From Phoronis pallida (Eukaryota > Phoronida > Phoronidae), in contig JAOXYC010156662.1 of the NCBI GenBank assembly GCA_028565715.1, positions 1 to 13,460 of the forward strand: 13,460 nt of DNA. Direction: 5' to 3'. Of the stretch, positions 1 through 8,834 are shown piece by piece. Below the pieces are notes generated by a model. The model saw nothing but the letters and a program-made list of their open reading frames with translations, was not told where the DNA came from and made no database searches. Position numbers and translations under genes: made by a program. Each line of letters opens with the position of its first letter. Positions within the stretch are counted from its first letter, which is position 1.

Positions 1-719
1 CCTACGTGATCTTCCAAAACGTAATCCATTGATGTGGTTGACATGTGAAGAGAGCTGCATTCTATTACATAAACACTCCTTGTGAGGCACTGCTTCTCAG
101 CCGGTCGATACATTGTCTTGAGTGCGAACATCACACAAGAAAAATTTGGCAGCAAATTTCAAGCGTTTGTTGACGTTTGAGAAAATGGCCAAAAAAAGGC
201 TCAGTGAGTAGGCTCATCATGAGACAGCTGACTTTTGATAAATTTGTGAAATTCCTGCTTGGTCCGCTCCGGAACATTCAAAATTGCATCGAGTTTAATG
301 TCAACAGACTTCATCGGCTATGAGTCAGAGTGATTAGGAATTCCCGAAATTTAACTCGCCCTGTTCGATCACTGCGAGTAAATGATTGACTCAAAGCGAG
401 TGTACAATATGAACGTACGATACCAATGTACGATACAGCTCCTTAGATTTAATTTCGTGTGAACTCGTACCTTAATGATAACTAAGTTCTTTAATACCTT
501 ACCACATGATAATACTAAAGCGAATTATAAGAAAGATTACACATCAAAGTCTACACACAATGTTAAAAATAGATTTTAGATACTCACGCGTTTATTTAAG
601 ATTAAACATGAGGTTAATCAGTGCAACTGAAGAGATTTATTACAATGTACTTTAAAAAATCACAAATGAAACAGACAAGAAAAATGATTCAGCTAGCTGC
701 CAACTTGACAAAAAGAATA
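1..719. other. AT-rich stretch, no gene seen
   Basis: I see no supported coding region or RNA gene here. The only local structure is small: a 9-base motif 'gtacgatac' appears twice close together near 414-438. There are scattered CpG dinucleotides between about 240 and 420 and AT-rich sequence after that. It may be intergenic or intronic. Confidence 0.5.
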
Positions 720-723
720 CATT

Positions 724-1008
724 GCTGGCACTTTGCAAAAAAATCATGAGAATATCGCTTTTATTTGCTCTCGAATCATACATTTGAGTAAGAAAAAGTA
801 TCTATTAGTTTTAAGATACTTTATTTTTGTAAAACTGATTAAGATAAGATTTTAAAAAATATCTTAATAGATTTTTCTAGACATACGCTGGCAGTTTAGC
901 AAAACAATCATGAGAAGATAGCATTGCTAGAATTTGATCTCAAATCATACATTTGAGTTAATAAAAAGTATCTTATATTCTATCTGAATCATTTTTTCTA
1001 GACAGACG
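724..1008. repeat. Imperfect tandem duplication, period about 163 bp
   Basis: Two diverged copies lie head to tail, one starting at 724 and the other at 887. Both begin 'gctggca', share an exact 16-base core 'aatcatacatttgagt' (774-789 in the first copy), then 'aaaaagtatct', and each closes with 'tttttctagaca.acg'. The second copy is shorter because its middle AT-rich part has lost sequence. No open frame runs through it. It is an old local duplication or two units of a decayed satellite. Confidence 0.7.
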
Positions 1009-2535
1009 CACTACAGTAACGAGGAAATCCATCACAATACCCAGGATACATCATAATAGTATCGTAAGATATTTAAGTGTAGTCAGGATGTAACAAGGTT
1101 AATTAATAGAATGTGATCTTTTCACCATAAAGCAAGCGAGTCAGTGACAGGGACATTAAGTGTAATGCACACCAATTGTATAATTAATTTTACGACTAAT
1201 AACCATCCATCAACCAGACAATGTTAATGAAGATGTCTTCAATATTGCACTAACGAGACTGTATTTAGCTAATCCTATGGTATTCACGTTGATAACATGA
1301 GATTTTTCTAATTAGTGTTTTGGTATTAGTTTTCTTTTTCAGGTGTTTTGTCCGTTTTTGTGAAAAGAGGTGTCATCATGTTATGAAAATGATATTTTTG
1401 CACTTTACTACTCATGAATGAAGTCCAATTTTGATTTATGATACAAATACAAAGTTGTCCTAGCACATTTTATGATATCACAAAAGCATTCTATTTCAGG
1501 GAAAAATTCAAAGTGTGAAAAACTGCTGAATCTCTTTTTTCTTTGACATACTGTCTGGTGGTTTTTGCAAATCCAATTTAGAAAATCACTATCCAAAACA
1601 AAACAAACCATGACTTACACAAATGTTTCAGATATTCAAGATGTCATTCAACTTTTAAGAAATGCAGTTTACTGTAAAAGTGAGATATAGGACAAGTTAC
1701 AATGACTGGGTCTATTTTTTGTTTGAAACACACTTATTTTTAAAAATTGATATCACAACTCCAAAATGTCCCATGAGAAAGTTAAACAATCAAGGGGTGG
1801 ATTCTGATAGAATTAATGTAGACTTTCGCTTCAAACAATTGGTTATCTTTCTTGAAAGTAATTTGGTTTTTTTTTGTGATGTCCATAAAACTAATTCAAC
1901 TACATGTTGGTATGTTTTTTTACTCACTGAGCTTCACAAAACGTCATACCTATATTATCATCATTTTATCCGTTACTCACAACGTTAATTTTGAAGGCAT
2001 CTTACTGTGAGTAACATTTAAAATGATTATAATATGTAATCACCACAGCATGGATAAATTTCATAGACGTCATATCCAGTTTTAAGGCTGAACTTGTTCA
2101 AGGTTCATAATTAAAATGCTATCATTTGTGAAGGCCGATTGCCCTGAGGTAGACTTCCACTTGACATTTTGACAGGACAATCAATTAAAATACAGGTGAT
2201 AAAAAAATTGACATGATAAAAAAAACAGATATTTTAATCTTCCAGACATATTTTTTATCAATTGCAAAACACAACATGTCAGGTCGCCATTCATTCAAAG
2301 AGAAAGTCACTGAAATTAGTCTCGCCACCAGACAGCAATTTGGTCTTTGAGAGTATTTGGGTTCGAGTGATGACAAATGATCATGCTTTTTGCTTGAAAC
2401 TCTATCATAAGAACACATATCTCTTTTGAGTTCTAATGACCAACACAAAATGTCAGGTATCTGGATTAAACTTTGGGTATTTCTGTATATTTGCCCATTG
2501 TGGGAAAAAATATGATGGCAGAAATAGTATTATAC
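1009..2535. other. AT-rich stretch, no convincing gene
   Basis: This stretch contains the longest ATG-started open frame of the window (1662-1988, plus, 108 codons) and two shorter minus-strand frames (1408-1611 and 2185-2448). All three are rich in Phe, Tyr, Ile, His and Lys, as expected from AT-rich non-coding DNA. They show no recognisable motif and lack splice-site context that would favour them. I treat the region as intergenic or intronic. Confidence 0.45.
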
Positions 2536-2584
2536 CAAGCCCAATAAACGCGGCTTTAAGAAACGACCCCTCGCGCTGGGCTTG
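2536..2584. repeat. Short inverted repeat (hairpin)
   Basis: The 8-base arms 'caagccca' (2536-2543) and 'tgggcttg' (2577-2584) are perfect complements. They enclose a CpG-containing 33-base loop that stands out from the AT-rich surroundings. It could be a relic of a small foldback element. Function unknown. Confidence 0.5.
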
Positions 2585-2652
2585 ACAATGAGGCTACACA
2601 GAAATTTATACTTTCAGAACCAATGAAAATTGGTTTTAAAAAATTAAAGTTC

Positions 2653-2964
2653 TACATCACTACTTACGAATATAAAATTATCAACTATTGACGCAATTTG
2701 CGTTGGAATGTTTGGTACAAATTGCCTCCTTACATTCAACTGAGCGAATAACTAAATCTCTACACAAGCGGCCTATGTGACTTGATGAAATATCTTGACG
2801 GGGCGTCAAGATAACTGAGATCAACTGTAACGTATTAACTAAGTGTTTTCGATAAAGAATGAAAGTAGTAACAAGAATTGGCTACGACAAATGATCAAAC
2901 TGTGTAAAACAAACGAATGAAAACATCATATTTCCACACTTGATAATTCGTAAGTAGCGATGTA
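2653..2964. mobile_element. MITE-like element with inverted termini and central hairpin
   Basis: The left arm (2653-2685) and right arm (2938-2964) are inverted copies sharing 'tacatc.ctacttacgaa' and 'ttatcaa.t', about 25 of 27 bases. The left arm carries a 7-base insertion. Close to the midpoint is a perfect 10-bp hairpin with a 3-base loop (2791-2813, arms 'tatcttgacg'/'cgtcaagata'). There is also a near-perfect palindrome 'acgcaatttgcgt' at 2691-2703. Short length, lack of coding capacity and inverted ends are typical of non-autonomous DNA transposons. I could not find a clear target-site duplication. Confidence 0.5.
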
Positions 2965-4009
2965 TGCGTTTAAGGTAAGAAAGAATAGGTTTTATGTATA
3001 ATGTTTTACCTGAACAGTTGATCACTGAAATTCAAAGGCCTACAGAAGTCCAATGCTGTCATACTGTACAATTCAAAAACAATATACTCAGTGCTGCCAA
3101 CATGATTTAAACAAGAAAATATTGCAACAAAACTCATTCAGTTTTTAAATACTGGGTGAAGCAAAATAAGAACGTCATTTGTGTTATTTTACGGTGAACA
3201 AAATTGACATTGACACACTTTAGAAAGAAAAATCATTCAGAATATTCATGTAAATATGAATACTTAAAATGTCTATCTAGATGCATCTGCATTTTCATCA
3301 TGTGATTATTTTTTTAAAGCTGTCAAATGAATTACCCTCTTATGGTGATTTCTAAATTATTAACTTTTTTGTTCTCTTATTTCTGATGTGTAATTAAAAT
3401 GTGGAGAAATCTAGCCATTAATAATTATGATAACTCATAGTTCTTTATCTTTAATGAAGTTCAATGCATAATTAGCTCTGCTTATTCCCACAAAGAGGAG
3501 TTGAAATTCACCGATTCTTTCTCCATTCCCTGAACATATATCAAAAGTAATCATGTTGTCGTTCAAATCTTGAACTGCACGCAATTTTAAAACCCTACCC
3601 AATTTCGAAAAACCCTTTACAACTGCTTAATAACATATTCCAGCTGGTTTTTAAAAAGGTAATTAATTACAAGACAACCAGAAATGATGGACAGCTAAAG
3701 TGCATGACAAAAGTATTTATAGATTAATGATCATAATTAAAATAGTTTTAACAGTAATATTAGTACTTGACTTAATTTTCCGCAATCATACATACGGTAA
3801 TTTTGATAAAAATAGAAAGAATGCCATTGTGAAATGGTGAATCCTTAACACTCTTAATTTGTCTAAAACTCATTTGAATTGAGGGTTGCATTTGATCACA
3901 GCCAATTCCATAGGAATCATTTTAAGGATATTTTCCATGCACAAAAAAATTGGGCTTACCCCAACGATGCAATTATTATCAAATAAGACCTGTGAACAAA
4001 GAATATAAC
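2965..4009. other. AT-rich stretch, no gene seen
   Basis: No open frame of useful length, splice-site pair or RNA gene could be supported. The stretch contains short homeodomain-type palindromes such as 'gtaattaattac' near 3660, which are common in AT-rich DNA and not informative alone. Confidence 0.5.
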
Positions 4010-4187
4010 AATAAAGTTGTTTTAGAGGGCATTACGGCTCATTTAAGGACCGGCTTGGATGATTTGTAGCCGACATGGTTCATTGGTGGCCCAAGCGAAG
4101 CGAGGGACACCAATGAACTATGGAGGGCTACAAATCACCAAGCCGGTCCTTAAATGTCAGCCGTAATGCCCGAAAAACAACTTTATT
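4010..4187. mobile_element. 178-bp near-perfect palindrome (foldback element)
   Basis: The left arm begins 'aataaagttgttttagaggg' at 4010 and the right arm ends with its near-complement at 4187. Paired blocks run through the whole length: 'attacggct', 'atttaaggaccggctt', 'gatttgtag', 'ttcattggtg' and 'ccc' each have a complementary partner in the other half. Only a roughly 11-base loop, 'aagcgaagcga', sits near 4093-4103. A few mismatches and small indels separate the arms. This is the signature of a foldback transposon or MITE. If transcribed it would make a long hairpin RNA. It directly abuts the inverted-repeat-bounded segment at 4188. Confidence 0.8.
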
Positions 4188-4461
4188 ACTATTAGTATCT
4201 ACAAAAAGTATACTGCTGAAAACCTAAATTCTATTATGCAATTGCGTCATTGTTAACGTTATTGACCATGTGACTCAGAGCAGGGCTGCAAATGTCCTTA
4301 ACGCTCCAGCATTTATGACCACGTGACTCAGAGCGGGCTGCAAATGCCATTAACGGCCCGGTTGTCATTTGCGGCCCAGCTACCCGTGCATTATGGAGTA
4401 TTTAAGCCCTACAAAACAGCGTTATTCTATCGACAATGCCCCACAAGTAGATACTAATAGT
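4188..4461. mobile_element. Segment bounded by perfect 15-bp inverted repeats
   Basis: 'actattagtatctac' at 4188-4202 is exactly complementary to 'gtagatactaatagt' at 4447-4461. The 274-bp interval begins on the base after the upstream palindrome ends. Inside are a duplicated CpG-containing block (4264-4345), an inverted pair 'gggctgcaaatg'/'catttgcggccc' (4335-4377), and a TATA-like 'tatttaag' near 4398. It is either a small DNA transposon or the right half of a composite element that includes the palindrome. No coding capacity. Confidence 0.65.
4264..4357. promoter_or_regulatory. Duplicated E-box/AP-1 block, period 53 bp
   Basis: Two copies share 'gacca.gtgactcagagc..gggctgcaaatg' and '.ttaacg'. 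The first starts at 4264 and the second at 4317. Each carries a consensus AP-1 site TGACTCA (4271-4277 and 4324-4330) overlapping an E-box: CATGTG at 4267-4272 and the canonical CACGTG at 4320-4325. The overlapping E-box/AP-1 arrangement is seen directly. That any factor binds it, or that it drives transcription of the host element, is inference. Confidence 0.35.
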
Positions 4462-4496
4462 TCTTTAATCTGCGTAGAATAGTTCTTTAACCTCAA

Positions 4497-4660
4497 CAAT
4501 GGTCTGTTCTCCCTATGCGATAATCGAGTCTCGCTAAGTATATGTTGATTATGTCACTCCGCTTAAACACAGTCTCCTACTTTTGGTAAAAATACCGGAA
4601 GACCCCCTGCGATTGATACAGTCCCTCGACCTGAGTCGAAGGGGCTGGAGTTCAGTCTAG
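4497..4660 (+). mobile_element. Dispersed short element, copy 1 (SINE-like)
   Basis: This stretch matches, in reverse complement, the element at 8573-8746. Shared blocks include 'atggtctgttct', 'tcgagtct', 'gcttaaacacagt', 'cctacttttggtaaaaatac', 'cggaaga', 'gcgattgatacagtccctcg' and 'ggggctggagtt'. Compared with copy 2 the two differ by scattered substitutions and small indels, so they inserted separately or diverged long ago. No target-site duplication is obvious around this copy. Strand is arbitrary: + is given to the orientation reading 'tggtctgttct'. Confidence 0.65.
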
Positions 4661-4806
4661 GATGAAAGATATGACATTCAATCAAATTGCACACCTCACT
4701 TTACATATACATTTTATCCCCTAACCTGTTCATGATTTTTAAAAGTTATAAGTTTGTCAAGGTATAAAACTCAAAAATCTTGGATTTAAAAACACATAAA
4801 AAATAT

Positions 4807-4853
4807 CTAAAATGCACCTGAAAGAAAAAAATAACTAAAATGCACCTGAAAGA
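4807..4853. repeat. Two-copy 28-bp tandem duplication
   Basis: The 19-base string 'ctaaaatgcacctgaaaga' occurs at 4807-4825 and again at 4835-4853. It is a small replication-slippage or repair-type duplication in AT-rich DNA. Confidence 0.8.
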
Positions 4854-4866
4854 TATTGAGTGCCAT

Positions 4867-5215
4867 TCCTAGTATCCAAACACGAATAAATCCCACAGCT
4901 TTCATGAAACATCGGTCAAAACTCCTTTAAATTCATCCACGTCAAAACCATAGCCTTCACCTTGGCCTCAAACAATTCAATTTTCTCTCGATGACAAATC
5001 AACCTTGCGTTTCAAAAACAACTGGTGCATGATAAAACACAGTTCAAACAACATCTCGTTAACTTCACCACCACAACACCCTCGTCTCTGCTCGCAAAGA
5101 ATTCATGTCACTATAAAAAATTGTCTCCGACATCCTCATTAACTTGTTTTACACAGCGCAACAATGTGAATCGCACAATCAAAGAAATCTCTCAAGCCAT
5201 TCTAGCATTGTGCTA
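4867..5215. other. C-over-G skewed stretch without a recognised gene
   Basis: The plus strand here is rich in A and C and poor in G. In 5041-5160 I count about 37 C against 12 G, unlike the flanks. A 63-codon frame (5025-5216, plus) lies within it, but it is Ser/Thr/Asn/Gln-rich in a way that follows from the composition. The skew might mark a transcribed strand, an untranslated region or a decayed repeat. I cannot tell which. Confidence 0.35.
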
Positions 5216-5216
5216 G

Positions 5217-6548
5217 CCACTGTATAAATTTGCTACAATTATTCAGTTAAAATTATAATTTTATTAACCGGGCACATGATTGATTTGCAAGTAAGTTGTG
5301 TGTTAAGACATGTCAACTGTTAATAATGGAATAATAGTGTCTATATGTAGATCACCATGTCGACCATACTGTGGCCATTAACAGCCATACTGTCTTACTG
5401 TTTTAACCATTCAATTTTTTTTTAAACTGTTAAAATGTGGGCTTTATACATGTTGAAAATTTGAACTTGAATGTTCTCCAAAGATAACTCCTTTACTAAA
5501 GATTTTTTTAAAAATTGACTGCTTTGAAAGTTCAGAATTAAACCTATTTAAAGCACAGGGTGGTCATTGCTTACCTGGAAATACTGTGCCTTAAGCCATG
5601 CTATTTTGGAGTGGTTGTGGCATTTCAAGAAAAGATGAAGGTTTTTCTACATTTTGACCAAAGAAAATGATCAATTTGCATTAAAAAGGTTAGAATTTTG
5701 TGGCTATCATGTTCAAGCATAAATTGATCAGCCTAAACTTCTGAAACTAAAATTCTAAAAAAATCTGTGTTCCAAATATGAAATTATAAAATCGGATTTC
5801 TTGTCTTAACTAAATAAAATGTAGGATCTTTTAAAGATTGATATTCTTCTGTGAATTTGTTATCATGGTAAAGAAATGTTGATACACTAAATAATGCTTA
5901 TCTGTGTACCTGCAGCAATGAATGTGGTCAAAAGTTCACCAAGACTACAGTTTTTCAATAAAACTGACAAAGGTATAGGTGGGCAGACACATCAGTGTTT
6001 CCATTTTCCAGTTAACACCAGTTATATTTATATTTACCCAATTTTTGGAATGGTATTGTGGCCTTTGTTCATGTCTTTGTATGTTAGCTAGGAAAGCATA
6101 AATGGTCATAGATTTTTTCTATGACCTGGTTTTTGCTTTAAGATTAGTCTCAAAATATTCATTTTTCTAAAAATACAATTTCATAAACTATTAAACAGAA
6201 CATAAAATAATTGAAAAAAAAACCTGCATCCTGCAGCTAAATCAGCTTCTTTTGAAGAGTTTTTACTGTCAAATGCCTATTTTTCACTAGCTTACAAAAT
6301 CTTGAAAACAAATGCATTTTTCTAAATTTGCACTAGTTTTATACCAAGATTAAGGTGCTTGCCCTCAACCCCGACCTCCTTAACCTGAATTCAGTTTTCA
6401 CTCTAACCATGCTTTCACGACACAACCAGGTGATCTTTATTTTCATAATCTGTTAATTAATTTCCAAGCAATATTAAATTAGCCTACCTGTTTCCAGTAC
6501 CAATTAACTAAAAAACGGTCCATGATTTTAAACACTCAATTGAGTCTT
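5217..6548. other. AT-rich stretch with one weak exon-like fragment
   Basis: Mostly AT-rich and uninformative. The only exon-like item is 5918-5971 on the plus strand. A pyrimidine-rich tract ending 'cctgcag' precedes 'caatgaatgtgg', and an open frame of about 17 codons reaches a possible donor 'aaag|gtatag'. One pair of weak sites in more than 1 kb is within chance expectation, so I do not call a gene. A short direct repeat 'ccatactgt' lies near 5366-5393. Confidence 0.4.
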
Positions 6549-6667
6549 AAACAAGTCAAAACCACAGTAGAGCTGTTTTCAAATAACATGAAAGTGAAAA
6601 CACTAAAAGGAGTGTTTTTAACCATAAATATCACTTTATTAACCATAACTCCTACCTTGACTTGTTT
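6549..6667. repeat. Nested inverted repeats
   Basis: An outer pair of perfect 11-base arms, 'aaacaagtcaa' (6549-6559) and 'ttgacttgttt' (6657-6667), encloses an inner perfect 8-bp hairpin, 'aaaacact' (6597-6604) and 'agtgtttt' (6611-6618). This resembles a small degenerate foldback element. An open frame on the minus strand across this region is low in complexity and not credible. Confidence 0.5.
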
Positions 6668-7660
6668 TGATGAGGTCAACAACAAATAAATTGTTACAAA
6701 TTGAACATTAAACAATTTCATGTATTGTGTTGCTCAACATTTACAGGACAACCACTCCATGAGTTGATATGCATGGTGTTTTACATTAAAAAAGTCATTT
6801 GCTAAAGAACAAGGATGAATAATACAATGTTCAAAAGACACTGTCCCTTAAAACTGATATTTATTCATTCTCATTCTAATGGAGAAAATAATTTTCATCT
6901 GAACTTTCAGCCTACCGTACCTTACATTTACGAAAGTAAAATGATTGTACTTTCATAAATGAGGGGTTTTTATGCCTTGAGTAAATTAGTCACAAAACAG
7001 TTATTCTATTTCTTAATGTTTTTGAAGGAAGCCAAAATAATCAAGCTTGATTAAAACATTCTGTTTGATGCCACTCGACATCCGTAAATAATCATTTTGA
7101 AATAGCTTCCTGGCAAGGAATGTTTGGTTCGTATGATGCTACTTAGAAAGCTGAAAAAATGCATCATTTTATTATCTAGACCCAAAAAATTCAAAAAACT
7201 AAATATAACCGACCTTCACAAGAAGACAAAAGTCCTCATCATAAACCTTCAGATCAAACTTCTAAATCTCTGTTGTTATTTTAGTAAACTTGCAAAAACA
7301 CAAGGTATGCATGTTTATATGACATTTAATACAAATTTGATAGATTAATTTTAAGACAGGTGAAAAATAAGTTTATTGCTTTTAAAACATGTAATAAACG
7401 GTGATTAACAAATAAACTAGAACAGCAATAATAGCTTAATATTTAAATAAAATTGCTTACAACCAGATCTAAATGTATTGCATGTAGCTTTGAAACTTGT
7501 TTTTATGCAGAAAGTTTGAGCTCAGACAGATCTGAATTTATATCAAATGCACATAAATTTGAAAATTGGCATTTATTAACTTTAGAAACAGAAAGTTGGA
7601 TCTCAGTTAAATTCAATTTTTTTCTTTCAATGTTTAAATAATATCCTATCTTCAATATCG
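6668..7660. other. AT-rich stretch with weak plus-strand exon-like pieces
   Basis: Two plus-strand open stretches end or begin at plausible splice sites. Around 7176-7303 a frame runs to 'acacaag|gtatgc', with a good internal acceptor-like tract 'ctctgttgttattttag' ending near 7285. At 7510 a frame follows 'cttgtttttatgcag'. Neither encodes recognisable residues, and their phases cannot be linked to a convincing partner. On the minus strand an AATAAA hexamer (plus-strand 'tttatt', 7572-7577) lies about 155 bases past the stop of the minus-strand gene and could be its poly(A) signal. Confidence 0.3.
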
Positions 7661-7740
7661 GGCAAGTCAATAGCTCAGTGGTTAAAGGGTATGTAAATCA
7701 GCCTTTAAAGCAAAGTTTAGTGTTTCAATTCTTATTTCTT
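7661..7740 (+). pseudogene. Decayed tRNA-like sequence (tRNA pseudogene or SINE head)
   Basis: 'tagctcagtgg' at 7671-7681 is a perfect pol III A box, and its D-arm can form (gctc with gggt). About 40 bases downstream, 'gtttcaattct' (7722-7732) is a degenerate B box matching the T-loop pattern GTTCRANNC with changes. The anticodon arm does not pair well and the acceptor ends do not match over 7 bp, so this is not a functional tRNA. It lies immediately past the stop codon of the minus-strand exon at 7732-7869, antisense to it. A tRNA-derived SINE remnant is the likeliest reading. Confidence 0.5.
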
Positions 7741-7869
7741 GCGCAACCAAGATACAGAGGGTGAAACGTTATCAACTGTTGCGCTTCTTTTAAGTAGACA
7801 CTCTTTTGTTTGCTCCCTTGGGAGTTGAAACAGCATTAGGTTAAGTTGATCTGGACTTTTATGAAACAC
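7732..7869 (-). CDS. Putative last coding exon of an unidentified minus-strand gene
   Basis: The minus strand has an acceptor, 'gattttgatttgtcag', followed by 45 open codons and a TAA at 7734-7732. The exon enters in phase 0. The peptide starts VFHKSPDQLN, has a middle LPREQTKECL, and ends SPSVSWLRKK, with no membrane segment or known motif that I recognise. The mixed composition (Glu, Asp, Lys, Arg, Gln, Pro, single Trp) is unlike the Phe/Tyr/Ile-rich chance frames nearby. Its entry phase matches the exit phase of the exon at 8835-9105. The open frame continues upstream to 8025 without a stop, so an unspliced or longer exon cannot be excluded. Confidence 0.42.
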   Translation of the reverse strand: MFHKSPDQLNLMLFQLPREQTKECLLKRSATVDNVSPSVSWLRKK

Positions 7870-8405
7870 CTGACAAATCAAAATACAATATCTAACTGAC
7901 GTTACAACAGTTTGCTTCAAAACAAAGTATTTTTCATTTTTTACTGAGAAATTAATGAAATTCTTACTATCTTCAACATTTTCTAAATAACAAAACATTC
8001 GCTCCATCAAGCTACGGTATATCATTCAATTATGCACAGTTTAAATTAATCAATTAAGCAATGAAAGGTATTTTTTTAAAACTTAAAAATGTATAAAAAG
8101 AGGCAGACTTTTTTAGATTGAATTGTCTTGTAATTGAAATCATAAAATCGTGATTGATGAATCAATGAAAGTCAAACCCTGGGTGATGCATGTGTTGTTT
8201 TTAACTCTGACCAAAAGAGGGCAGCATGTCCTTGGAACGTTTTAGTGATTACAAATTCTTTCTTATACACAAATAAAACTGACATTCCCAAGAGTGAAAG
8301 GAAAAATTCTTCGCTTGAAAATTCCAACTCAAAAAGTTTCCAGAAATTACTCCATTATTTTTACACAGACCATGATTCAGTTGATTCTCAAACAATCAGT
8401 TTGTA
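7870..8405. other. Presumed intron, part 1
   Basis: AT-rich sequence between two putative minus-strand exons. No RNA gene or repeat was recognised in this part. Confidence 0.35.
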
Positions 8406-8459
8406 AATGACTATTTATTTCTTTTTCACAGTCAATGACTATTTATTTCTTTTTCACAG
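8406..8459. repeat. Two-copy 28-bp tandem duplication carrying a splice-acceptor-like sequence
   Basis: 'aatgactatttatttctttttcacagtc' (8406-8433) is repeated exactly at 8434-8459 minus the last two bases. Each copy ends in a long pyrimidine tract plus 'cacag', so on the plus strand it makes two ideal acceptor-like sites 28 bp apart. No plus-strand exon follows convincingly, so any splicing role is conjecture. Confidence 0.85.
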
Positions 8460-8559
8460 AAACATTCTTCAACAGTGCACAGTGTGAAAATTGATCAGCT
8501 AGTATTCTTCTGAATACAATATTTTGTTATTTAGATTATCTAAAAGAAATTAAAACTGA

Positions 8560-8759
8560 TACCTTTGGCTTAGACAGAACTCCAGCCCCTTCAATTCTGG
8601 TCGAGGGACTGTATCAATCGCAGGAGGTCTTCCGGTATTTTTACCAAAAGTAGGATACTGTGTTTAAGCAGAATGACGTCATCAGCAAGACTCGATGATC
8701 GCGGAGATAGAACAGACCATCGTTTGAGATGGGCTGTGGGAGAGACTACCTTTGGCTTA
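8560..8759. repeat. 13-bp target-site duplication flanking element copy 2
   Basis: 'tacctttggctta' occurs at 8560-8572 and again at 8747-8759, exactly bracketing the repeat that is also found inverted at 4497-4660. A perfect direct repeat of this length around a short dispersed element is the usual mark of LINE-driven (target-primed) insertion. Confidence 0.75.
8573..8746 (-). mobile_element. Dispersed short element, copy 2 (SINE-like, inserted with TSD)
   Basis: This 174-bp element lies in the presumed intron between the last two minus-strand coding exons, in the opposite orientation to copy 1. It carries a palindromic CRE-type TGACGTCA (near 8677-8684), which is degraded in copy 1. I could not find a clear pol III A box, and the candidate B-box-like 'atcgagtct' is weak. 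A tRNA origin is therefore unproven, and it may be a truncated SINE or another non-autonomous retroelement. There is no poly(A) tail at either end. Confidence 0.65.
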
Positions 8760-8834
8760 ACATTGGACTATCCTAAACATTTTCTAGGCTAATAGATATT
8801 AAATAAAACTTGAAAAAAAAATAAAAAATGATAC

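Noticed and set aside
1662-1988. 108-codon plus-strand open frame, the longest ATG-started one in the window
   Set aside because: Composition is dominated by Phe, Tyr, Ile, Leu, His and Asn as expected from T-rich DNA. No motif, no paralogue in the window and no splice or promoter context. Frames of this length arise by chance in 13 kb.
2185-2448. 87-codon minus-strand frame
   Set aside because: Low-complexity hydrophobic end from an A-rich tract, no recognisable domain and no supporting splice sites.
7453-7641. 62-codon plus-strand frame after a fair acceptor
   Set aside because: No donor and no partner exon, and the peptide is undistinguished. It overlaps the likely 3' untranslated region of the minus-strand gene.
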